Shown: piece by piece, positions 36,322 through 47,900 of the stretch
Numbering within the stretch: the stretch's first letter is position 1
Layout of the letters: every line of letters starts with the position of its first letter
Origin: Triops longicaudatus
Taxonomy: Eukaryota > Arthropoda > Branchiopoda > Notostraca > Triopsidae
Assembly (NCBI GenBank): GCA_022885665.1
Contig: JAGQDJ010000025.1
Location: 558,001-622,000, forward strand
Length of the DNA: 64,000 nucleotides
Direction: 5' to 3'
The notes under the pieces: model-generated
Told to the model about the DNA's origin: nothing
Databases searched by the model: none
The model's input: the letters and a program-made list of their open reading frames with translations, nothing else
Program-made: the position numbers and the translations under genes

Positions 36322-36923
36322 TTCCCATTAGGTCGGCACTGCATGTATTTCTACGATTTGGTGCGTCAGCCAAATAACAGATTTGATTATGAGAATTTTG
36401 GTGTTCAGCACTTTGTGACGATCCAAACAAAGTAGTTTGTAATTGGCGATACCACCAAACGTAAATTGTTCTCAAAATATATGCATGATTCGGAATTGTA
36501 AATAAAACCAACTGATTGATGTGAGTAGGATTCTGGGAAGCCTCAGAATTTATGTCACTTCTCTCCCACGTGTTTTCTCCCGTATTGTTTAGTTTGATTC
36601 GTTTGTGTATCAACACGTTCGCAACATTCCAACACATTTAAAAAATGCCCTACGTCGTCACCCTGACGAAGCCTGGTGGAGTTTTTGAGAACGGCTTCAT
36701 CTAAGCAATTAGAAACTAACCGTATAGTAGTACAGATGGCTCTTTCGCAGAAAAATAAAGAAATATGGCGATGCGTGTGAAAACGCACGTGTTTCTTTGA
36801 TTTCCTCCCAGTTTTCTGTCAAAATATAAGTCAGTAGAACGCCTGCTTGAGTAAACTTTTCTGCTACAACATATTATAGTCTATTGAAGGAACTAAGTAA
36901 AAAATATAGACATTATTGTTGCT
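36322..36923. promoter_or_regulatory. Shared divergent promoter region
   Basis: The start codons of the MDC1-like gene (-) and the two-RRM gene (+) are 602 bp apart, head to head, so this interval must hold both 5' UTRs and promoters. No TATA box at an obvious position is seen. A bidirectional promoter is inference. Confidence 0.5.
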
Positions 36924-39315
36924 ATGGCGGAAGAATTCATTTCGTTAGGAAAAAACGTTCCTAAAACTAACAGCAAAACAGTAGCCAAAAAGGGAATATC
37001 GGCTACGTCAGACAAAAAATTCTGGGACCCACAAAAGTCGGAAAGAGATGCACGCACCTTACACATCTCTTTCAAGAAAGTAAAGAAGCTTCCTGACCGA
37101 GAAATTATTCGACGACTACATCCCAACATAGTCGATGTCAAATTTCCCCGCCAAAAATCAGCCAAGTAACTCATCATGTATACTTTAAATTGCATTTTGT
37201 TTAAAGAACCTTTGTATAGATTCTGTTACCTCGTATTTGACAATGCAGCCCAAGCTGATGAAGCCAAGGCAGGTCTCGAAAACAACCAAGGATCTTTTAC
37301 TTTTAGTGTCAACCGAATTGGTCCCAAAACTCAAAGATATCCTCCGACCGAGAAACCAACTCCTGATAATGTATTCGATAACTGCAGGTAAATTTTTCAA
37401 TGACTGAATTTGGAATTTGTGTATTTGTAATCAACATTTTGCATATCTTAGTCATTTTGGATATTTGCAGGCTAGTGGTTAGCGGTTATCCCGAATTTGC
37501 TGCCGAAGCCTTATTAAAAGCCGCATTTCCGAATGTGAAGTCCATCACCTTTCCTACAGTCAACGGCATCAAGCAAAAGTAAGTGGAAATTGCGTACATA
37601 GCATGAACTGTAGCGTACTGCTGTACGGCTTACGTTGGTCCACTAGTACACCTTGTGTTAGGTTATCTGGCTAGCTTGCATACGAAAGCTGACTGCCAAG
37701 CAAACGTTTGTTCTTCTTTCGAAGTTCCACCGCGCTTCGGTTTCTCAATGAAACGAATAATTTAGGATGACACTACATTAATTATCAGGGCATTACTTCA
37801 CAATGACAGTGCACAAGAAAAATAATTAAATGATTCAGCGAACCACTAATACGCAAATGATATGCCAAGTTATATTGTAGCATGGCTAAATTTCGTTAGC
37901 TGCGATTAAAAAGGTATATTTTGACGCAAACTGTTTTGACTCAAACTGACGCAAACTAAGTCCTTTGAAAGGACTTAGATAAATGAGTCTCGAAGGAATG
38001 GTGACGAGAAAAATATGCTGAGGACTCATGTTTGAAAGAAATTTTGCCATTTTCCCTGTTCGCTATTCCTCGCAATTATGGAAAACATTTGGTACATCCG
38101 AATTTCGTTATAACAGACTTTTTCTTTACGTTTGCGCAACTCCGGACCTTACAAACCGTCCATTATAGCCAACAGTTCGTTATACATGGGTTCGTTAACG
38201 AGATTCAGTATATGGGAATGGATTTTTTGTTCAAAATGCGCATTGTTGTAGGACGTGTAAACATCATGCTATAAGTAACTCAGTAGAGGAAAGCGTTAAA
38301 TATCGGCTACCATTTTTTCGATAAAAGGGTGTTTGAGTTAAGTAGACAAATTACTCACTGTAGAAGTGCATGTATGTTAATTACACAACCTGCTTAAAGT
38401 CATCTTAAAAAGCATCGCAAGTTTCATCAATTTAGTCCGATACCGTGTTTAAACCTCTACCAAATTGTTCTTTTATTTAAAAAATGGGTCCAAATATGGG
38501 CTACGATGAAAAAATATTTACCTCCGAGGGAGGCTTCAGAATGGAACGAATAATGTTTCAAATTGTTTTTATATATTTTTTTACTCAGTTACGTATGAAA
38601 GAAGATAGTACGAAAATTGTCTATAAAATTTATTTGTGAAAAAAGCTGTTCGGCAAGCACGATTTTCCTTTTTCTCCTGTAACAAATCCGCGCAAATAAG
38701 TTGAATATGAATTTCCATGGCTGACTGATAGAGTGAGGTTTTCGTTACGTAAGTTTTCGGATGTCGAGTCGAGTTGTCACTGACAGATATGTAACTAAGA
38801 TTAGCTTTCGTTTTCATTTCGTAAACCGAACTAATGTCACAGTGAAAGACCTCCTTGATCGCTTTTTTGTGCTCCACGCTTTTGTATCACGAGTGTCGTA
38901 AATGCGCGAATCCTACGTAATATTAATTATATAAAATTGTAAACTTTGACTTCAGATTTCTTTCAGATGTTACGTAATGAGACTTCTTGAATATTTTTAT
39001 AATTTACGTTTATATTTTATGGACTTTTCAAAATTTACTTTATTTTTAGTTTTTTTTTATTTTGTTCAGTATTAACTATTTTTCCTTATTTTATTTTTTT
39101 TTGGCAACAGCCGCGCATTCGTTGAATTCGATTCGCCCGATGTCACCCGAGAAGCACTGAACAATTCAAAGACTCTGTCCGTTAACGGAACGCCCATCAT
39201 TGTCAAGCCAGCTCCGCCTGCTAACCAAGACGCTTCGCAAAAAGCTGTCACTATTAAGCGTAAAACCGCGGAAGGTTCAACTTCGAAAAAGACTAAGAGA
39301 ACTCGAACTGCTTAA
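36924..39315 (+). CDS. Small RNA-binding protein with two RRM domains
   Basis: Exons: 36924-37165, 37220-37387, 37471-37578, 39111-39315. In frame, 240 aa. Two RRM-like folds are visible. RRM1 is about residues 46-115, with RTLHISFKKV as the RNP2-like strand and AKFCYLVFDNAAQADEAKAG as RNP1. RRM2 is about residues 136-215, with RLVVSGYP as RNP2 and SRAFVEFDSPDVTREAL as RNP1. The RNP1 motifs are partly degenerate. The N-terminus and C-terminus (VTIKRKTAEGSTSKKTKRTR) are basic and likely carry a nuclear or nucleolar signal. A nucleolin-like or ribosome-biogenesis role is possible but not shown. I do not assign an orthologue. The last intron is 1.5 kb and carries a MITE remnant. Confidence 0.85.
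38092..38212. mobile_element. Degenerate pogo/Tigger-like MITE copy
   Basis: It lies in the last intron (37579-39110) of the two-RRM gene. The left end is TACATCCGAATTTCGTTATA (from 38093) and the right end GGGTTCGTTAACGAGATTCA followed by GTATA, an imperfect inverted repeat of the same type as the copies in the glutaminase introns. Confidence 0.45.
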
Positions 39316-41946
39316 TAAGCCATTGTAACCTTTGTGTTTTTGGGAGGCGAATACATCTAATTTTTGTCGCAGTATCGCATAGCTTTACTCTTTTTATTTT
39401 CGTTCTTGAACTATCGTGGTAAGCACAGTGACAGGCAGTACCGCAATTAACATCTTTCATAGTCATTGATAATAGAATCTGTCAGCCGTAAAGTAAATAT
39501 GAGAAACTATTCCCCTACATTGTTTGATGTACCGATGGTTTAAAGCTGATAAACAGCTCCAGCGTTCATCGTTGGTCCGATAGGGCTTATTTTCATAGAC
39601 AATTTCTTTTTTCATAGACGTCTGTCATAAAGCTCCTTTCGACTGGCCACGGCCTCAATATATACTGTTACTTTTGCCTTTTATGTTTATTGTAGTACCC
39701 CCTGAGAAAGTGCCAAGAGTGAAACAACCTACTACTGTGATACTGGATTTCAAGGTTGCCAAAATAGAATTGAAATGTTTTCCATTAACATATATTTATT
39801 TTTACACAAGAGTTGGCATCACCGGAAGGGTTATTTATACTCGAGGAAAAGACGAAATTGGACAAATTTAAAGTCCCCCCCCCCTTCGTAAAGAAATCCG
39901 TGATCCGTAAAAGGATTGAAATTTTTCAACACTTCAACGTCTTGAAGAGGGCGGTAACCAGTGTTCAAGACATGACCCATTTTCACCAACAACAGGATAA
40001 GGAATCGTTTTATGATGAATAGTCACCGTGGGACTGTGTACAGCACAGTACTGTACCGTACTCGATTGTAAACAGACAGGTATTTGGTTATATTAGCCAT
40101 TTTGCTGGGACCAAGGATCTGAAAAGTTTCTGATATTGTAAACGTTCTTATAAAAGCTTTTCATTTCAGTCATTTCTCTTATGTACTTTGCACTTCGCTA
40201 TTGTAAAGTAAAAGCGATGTGCAAGCGACATCCTTCAATGTGACAACACGAAAACAGCTGTACGACGCATTCTTACTAAAAAGCCATGGCTCATCATGCA
40301 TTGTTATCCTGTAATTTGTTCTCGACGGAACTGTTACTTTTTTATTATCTTGCCGAAACCGAGCATTCCAGCTTTACTTTACGCTTCTTTCAGCACTCAG
40401 TTATACGAAAGAAAAATGCAGGGGGAAAAAACATTGACCAGTAGAGAAGGGAGTGAAACATATGGAATAGCGGAGTTTCCTAAACGAAAACCGAAGGGAA
40501 ATTCCCTTTGGAACGTGTGTGAAAGGCTGATGAACTTTGCTTCGGTTGTCGTTTTCCCGTATTGGTATTTCGACGTCTCCAGTCGCCATCCATCATAGTT
40601 ACTACTCAAGAACGGATACAGACCCAAAGAAACAGCCTACTTGAGAACTATTTTTAAAATCAGACCAGTTCTCTGCTCACAGATTATTAGGAAAAGGTGA
40701 CGCGTTACCTTTTTATGACATTTCAGAATTCTTTCTGTTCTGGATTTTTTCCCGTTTTTTCTCTTTTTGTAGTTTTAGTTCTAACCTTTGACATGGTGAC
40801 TTTTTTAATTCGAACTTGGAATAGCCTCTAATGGTGTTCCAAAGTTTTGTAGTTTGCTTTTTTTTCGATGTTTTTAAAGCTTCTTTTATTTTAAGATGTC
40901 ATGGCTTTTTTTTTCATCACATTTGGAACAGCGTCTCCGTCGAGTGTTCTGATTTTTCCAAAAGTTTAGTATGGAGATAACGTTTTAGTTAGTCGTCCTC
41001 GTAATCTCCGTTTTCTTATCTCTATCCAGTTTTTTAATATTATTTTTATTGGACGTATTATGTTTGTGAGTATATAGCTTCGTAGAACTTAAGCGTTCTT
41101 AACACGTGATGGCATTTGCGTCGAGTTTGGAAATAGCGTCTCTATCAGGGTGCTCTTAAGAGGGCTGTTCTAGGTCTTTTAGGTAATGTTCTCAGAACTA
41201 TATTTCGCTGCGTTTGGAGGTGGAAGTATCGTCAATAAAACCGTCAAAAGCAGCTAAAGGCCGTGTAAGTGTCGTTTTGAGTGATGCTGTCGGTAAGAAA
41301 ACAGCTAGCTTCTGTAGGCCACTCCTCTCTTGTGTCCGTATTGCTTAGGAGAGGGCAAACAGATCCCATGCTCTCCGGTCCGCATCCCACGACACATGTT
41401 GGGCTTCTTTAAGCCAGAAAGGGACGAGGAACGCGAGCAGTTTCAACGTGACGCTGGTGATAGGGAGACGCAGCTTGTCCACGTTTGGAGCATGTTTGTG
41501 TTGTTCGAGAACTTGTGAAAACCATGGACCCTTTTACCTGACGTGCACGGCTCTGAAAACTTCCACCAATGATCTGTCCTAACCCTGAAAAGAAAATCTG
41601 GATACTTCACTGCGCGTTAAACTGTTTCTTACACCATTGTGATGTGTGAAAAATGCGTAATCTTTTCTAAGTGACGTAATGCTAGTCAAATAGTGGTGGT
41701 CATGAATTCCTTATCGACCATGCCGGCCGCATCTATAGGTAAACGCTGATAATTATTTTCCTTTGTCTTTGTCCCTCACTTTCTTCATTCTTTTCCAAAC
41801 TTACGGAAACTTATTCGAACAAAAAATTTGGATGTTCCAGTTAAACAAAGTTTCTCAAAGTTAAGACGTATTGAGATACGTCTATTCAAGCTAATGACTA
41901 ATGTGTTTCGAAAAATATTTTAGTAGACAATCCGTCTTATTTTACC
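39316..41946. other. Intergenic, no gene seen
   Basis: About 2.6 kb between the two-RRM gene and the adaptor gene. The short open frames are not supported by domains or splice structure. A degenerate repeat at 40791-41155 is listed separately. The downstream part should contain the adaptor promoter. Confidence 0.55.
40791..41155. repeat. Three diverged copies of a roughly 55-bp unit
   Basis: Three related blocks lie near 40791-40850, 40896-40951 and 41104-41155. Each has a TGATGGC/CATGG-like start, a T-rich middle and the end ATTTGGAACAGCGTCTCCGT or a variant (AACTTGGAATAGCCTCTAAT; AGTTTGGAAATAGCGTCTCT), followed by a GGTGTTC-like string. They are non-coding. Confidence 0.6.
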
Positions 41947-44900
41947 ATGGAAGGGACGGACTGTGTGCCAAAAAGCAGCTCGGGCGCCAAACCGAAGATT
42001 CAGCGTTTCAAATGGCTCAAGATGAAAAACAAAGTTTCGGATAAAGCCCGTGGTAAAGCTGAAACCACGCCAGATTCACCAGCGAATGAAATATTGCATA
42101 ATTCGGTGGAATCCCGGTCGTGTCTTGTGTCTGGATTAGATCCGTTGCGCGCCGAAACGATCTATTACAACTGCGCTCCAGAGCCCGTTGCCTCGGTCAA
42201 CTCAATATCGCACGCTACCGCCTCACACCGGGCTTCGGCTGACACGGATACAGACGACGATGTGTTCGACGAGGTCGTTCCTGCCATGCCTGCCCCAGCC
42301 ACCAAAGCGAAGGTTTCGGGGAAAGCTTTACGCAAACGTCGAAATTCGTTCGGTGCTTGGTTCCGGACTTCACTGTCGTCAGTGAAAAGGTCAGGCTCGG
42401 CAAGTTCTGCTGGAACAGAGTCCGTTTCCTTGCCATCCAGTAGCCGGATTTTACCCGGGGTCTCAAGTTCGGCTGTCTCGTTAACCTACCGCCCGGAAAT
42501 GAAATCCAAATCCACATTGCCCCAGCCCAAGTCATCATCCCTGTTAACAAGCACATCGGTTGCTCAACCACCAAGTCCAACCAGCCAGTTACCCCAATTT
42601 AGAAGCAGTGTGAAATCCAAGAACCAAACGAAAATCCCCACACCACCCTCCTTGACCAAGACCGTTTCATTGGGCCCGGTACCAGAGCCCCGTAATAAGA
42701 TCTCGCTGACCGCACGAAGCTCCCTCGGTTCGGTTACGGCAGCAAGCTCCTCGCCCGGGAAACGTTCGATTCCACAGTATTGTAACCAACGGGTTTACCA
42801 GTTTTCAGGGACTATAAGCCTGGGTCGGCAATTCGACCGGACGCCAGCGACCGCGCTACCCCAAGCTAGCATAACAGCTTCGGCTTGTGCTCAGTATTCC
42901 CAAGACGGAACTCTGAAAGGTTCTTCGGGACCAGCAAATAAACACGTTCTGGTCACTGAGCCGAAAATAGACACCATAAGACGTGATTGTAATCTAGCAG
43001 AGAATGGGTCACGGGATATTTCAGACCAAATTTCACGCGGTAATGCTTCGGATTTACCTTCTGTTACTGTGCAAGAGGAGGATAACTATTTGGTACCTAA
43101 CCAACTGCCGAGGACAGAAAGCTGCGGTGAAGGGAACGACTCCTCGGAGTCGTCCGATGTACAGTTAGACCGCCTGAATGTGGTCACCAAGGCTGCGTGC
43201 TCGCTCCAGAAATCCAAATCCTTGGTGGAGAGACGGAATTATGATGAAACGCAACCCACGATGCTGACTACGGCCTTCACTGTAGGCTGTACGCATCATA
43301 AAAATCCCCGGAGACGCTGTCTCAGATGCACTAGTAAACATGGTAGGTGATTCTTTCTAGTTTCTTTGCCTTTTTTTTTCTTTTTGGGTGTTATTCCATA
43401 GCTGCCGGAAGAAAGCTGTGATGAAAGAAAGTGTTACATGATATGCTTGCTCTTGTGCTCAATGATCCCGCGCACAGAGACCGCGCCTCTTTGGGGCCAG
43501 TTTTTGATACATGAAAACTTAGACTCTCAGACAATTTTTATAACGTTTCAGACGCTTGTGTATTAACCGAGAACGCAGGCTATACAAAGTTTATGTAATT
43601 CTCCCTCTCGATGTAAGCAACGCCTAATTTAGATTTCAAGTTGGAGCACGAAACCGGATCTTGTGCGTTTGCTTTGAGCAGCGTGTTGTCTGTAATTTCT
43701 TGTGTGTAAATGCACACATTTACCAGCAAGAAGATTAGTATACTGAAAGCAATAGGAAGCCTTGGGTGATGAGAACTTATTCCGGGGTAAAAATTTACTC
43801 TGGCAAACTGTGGTAGGTCGCTGGAAAGCAAAATAAACAAATTTTGCTAGGGTTAGTACGAGACCTGTCTATGCAGACAAAGAAGTTTAGTGACGGAAGG
43901 AGAGCGACTGTGAACCTGGAGGAAGTTCTTGGGAAGAAGGGGGGAAGCATGTGCCTTCTCGATGTACGTGGCATATTCCTCAACATGGTGCAAATGAGCA
44001 CCACATGTGTGACAGATTTTCCAACGCTGAGCGTTGGCGTTTTTAGAAGGCTCCATAGTTCATTCACGAAAGCTTCAGCAATACTCACGAGAATGACAAG
44101 CGAAGAGTTTTCGAACGCAAGCAGGGTTTGATTTATGAAACAGCTATTGCGTTCCACACGAATTATATAACCATATTTCACAAGTTCACGTGGATGTACT
44201 AATGGTTCTACAGCTACGCATTATTTATTGCAACCTTGTCAAATGACGTCACGTGTACTCACAGTTATGCATGAGTGAATTACAGCGTAGGGAAACAGAT
44301 TGCTCTTTTAACTGTAGTTAATGCAGTAGAATTGTTTAGCTCAAGCCGAGCCATTATTCATCTTTAAAAAAAAAGTACGGTAACGTACTCTAAGGCTACG
44401 GTGGAGGGGAGGCTCTTGTGACGAATAACACTGGAAGATTGCGAATGTTTTCTCCCACAGAACTGCATAATTTGCAAAACTGTAGTGACAGTAAAGTTTT
44501 GCTGGGGTAATTGTGCACGAGAAATGAATATGTTTTGAATAGTGAATTAAATAAATTTAAAATTTTATTTTATTTTTTTAAATATATTTTTTTTAAAAAA
44601 AAATAGAAATACTGGCATTGCTGTTATACTAGGCATTTCGTAGGAAAATTTTGCAATAAAAAATGACAAAAATTGATCGTCATTAATAACGTTCTATATC
44701 GGAGGAGTTGCGAATTATTTACATTTTAGAGTTGTAAGCAAAGTTATCTCGCAAAACTCGGTCAACGATATCACTAGAATAGTTCAATCGATATTACGTA
44801 TTTTTACATTGTGTAATAAGAGAAAAATTTTATAGTGAACGGAATAGAACTTTAATATTAATTTTTTTAACAAAGTTTTTAAAAAATGGCTTCTGTGTTG

Positions 44901-47900
44901 CAGATTTACTAATAAATATTTTAGAAAACACTGAGTCTTATTATATTCTCGTTAAGTTAACAAACTTTACTACCAATAGCTTTTTTGGAAATATGGAAAA
45001 ATTTGGTAGTATTCGAGAAATCTTGCACGCCGTTTTCCATGTAATTTGGTCATAAGGCCTTGCCTGTGTTACCGTAGCTAAAGATGTCAAGGACCATTTA
45101 TGTAATAGATATATTTAGTTTCTCTTAGGAATACGGTGTTGTCCAAGAAATTCCGTATTGGTGTTTATCGTAGGTGCTTGAATTCCAGGTTAAATTCCAA
45201 ATAACTTTTTGTTCATTCTCATGATTGTTTTGTAGCTTATTTTTCGTGTTTCTTTGGTGTATGCTTCTGGTGCGTCAGGTGCAATGTGCCAAAGTTCAGG
45301 GGTAAATAGCTGGAAAGTGGCTTCGATTTAGCCAACCGTGCTATGCGAAGACGCTTTGTAGAGGGTCCATTTCTCAAGCCGTTGCCAACGTCTCTTCGTT
45401 GATCTAAAGCTATTGGTGCTATTTATGGCCCTTGTTATCTTGTTATGTCTGATAAAGTTGCAACTTAATTTGTGTCGATAAAAGATTCATATCCATGCAA
45501 TTTCGATTTCAAATTGTGTCGATAAAAGATTCATAGTCATGCAATTTCAAATTCCTTTTTAATTATTTTATTTTTTCTTTAACTAAAGCAACGAATTCGA
45601 ATGTCTTTTGGGGTTTTATTTTATTGACAGCCCAGGCGTGAGCTTGTGCTTGTTGCCGCTTCTTCACATATTATACTTACTTTAATAATAATAAATAAAT
45701 AAATAAATAAATACTTGTTTTTTTTAAAAAAAGTAGCTGATCTTAGATATTATTTGTATCAAGGTGAAGAGTGCAATTAAGTGAAGAAATTTTGCAATTT
45801 GAATTCAGTGGCAATAATACAATTTTTTTCTTATTTTTAATTGTACCAAACAAGGAAACGTGAAGAGGGGAAACGAATGAGTTGATAAGGAAAACATTTG
45901 AAGATCTGTGACTTTTATCAACCACAAATACAGCGATTACGCTGACGTTTTCCTGTCGTTGCGTGACGTCTATCGAACGAGTTTTACAGGGGTAGTAATG
46001 CTTTGCATGTGTCAGTCATTGTTGGAAAGTGACCTTATGAGTAAATACCAAATGGGTCTCGCCAATCCACTCGGCCATATCGCTAATTTACGACCACTGG
46101 GACTTGCAGTGATAGGAAACAGGTGAAGCGTGCTTTCGGCATAGATTTTGGCCAAGTTTTGAAGTGGTGGCTTTTTGTGTAACAGGCGTAAAAACTCGGA
46201 ACAAGGCTTCGGAATGGCATGACCCCGGAAACTCGAGTGACGACAGTGCCTTGGCCTTACGAGCATCTTTCCAAGAGACTGCGCTTTTTTGTAATGTGAA
46301 CGACATATAAGCCGCACAAAAAACTCGCCCACTGGTCAGCTTTTACCACTTGTAAGGGCTCTTGGGTAAACGCAAATAGCCGTTTTATTACCTCGGCCGT
46401 TGGACGAGTGTGAGAGAGGCCTTTTTTTAGTTATCTGAATGAAAGCTGGTTCATTGAAGACCCTGAACAGCTTCAATAGGTGTGTGGGTAATTCAATGCT
46501 GGGCGTCCGTTCGGAAAGACAGCCACCGGAAGCTGCTAGATCCTTGCTACCCTCTGCACTCCCATCGTTTCTCGAGGCCGTTACAAGACATCGGACACCC
46601 TTTTACCCTCCAAACTCCGCGTACCCGCACCCTAAGCAACGCCTCTATATATGCACAGCAGTTGCTAAATGGTTTTACTGCCTTTCTTCTGCCAGTTCTC
46701 GGGAATTGTGGTATGACTCGTCAGACAATGACTAAGAAAACCAAATGTGCTATCGCCATTTTCTTGCTTTTTAAGATTATTTATTAGATTTCGTATTATT
46801 CGTGTTTAAAATCGATTTGCGAGCACAATGTGCTCGTAAATTTGTACGAGTTCGACCACTGAAATTTGTACTTAAGGTCTGGAATTTTGTTGCTTTGCAA
46901 GTTTTAGCTGTCTTTTTTATGTTAGCTGGTATTTTTCTGGATGCTTGAGAGCAAGGTTAAGCTTCAGAGCGTGCGTCAGAACAACGCTCAACTCCTAAAA
47001 GCTGTCTTGGAACATTGTGCTCGCTTTGCATTGATGGGAAAGTGAAAAACGGCGAACGAAAACAGTTTATGTTCGAGCTTGACAGAGCAGACGAGTGTCA
47101 CGTGGATAATTCTTCTTCACTCGAGTGCTCGCACAAAGGGTGCCTGTAAAACAAAAAAAAGCTCTTTTAGACAGAAATGTCTGTCTTTTTTTCCGGCCAG
47201 GAGTTCTAAACATGCTTTCGTTTTTCTTTTTTACATTCAGGGAAAGAAAGGTCAATCGCACAATCCTTGGAAAGTTTCTTGTTACAAAACCTAGTACTTT
47301 CGGTGAGGAACAAGGCTTACGGGAAGATTGGCTTTTTCACTCGTAGAATCATTTTTGTCGGTTTATTTTTTATTTTGTTGATATGCTACTGTTTCTGTGA
47401 TAGCACAGTTTTCCTTCTTTCGAAAAAGTCGATAAAAAAAGCTTCGCTCGTACTTGCGTCGAAAGCTTCACATGAATGGCTTATATTTAGGAAAAGTGTA
47501 CACAAAATTCGCCTATATAAAAAAAAACGTACTATACGGAACCTTGATTGTGGAAATATTTATACCGGACAGCCTTCTTTCCAGAAGAGGGAGAGGAAAC
47601 CACATGATTTGCCAAACTTCCAGAACACGTACCTCCTTAATAATGAGTCATCTTATCCTCATTAGTGTGGTGGCAACTTAAGTACAGAAAGAACATGAAT
47701 TAGTTTCATTGGTTGTAAATTGTTGCCATTAATTGACCAGCTTTTTTGTTTCTCGACTTCTAAGCAACAAATGTAATCTTTATGCCATAATATATATTGA
47801 TACTAAGAATATAAAGAGGACAGAAATTCCTAAAAAAAATTGTACGACGGGTTTTAAATTATTTGTGAACTATTAGCTGTATTATTATTAAATTATTGTT

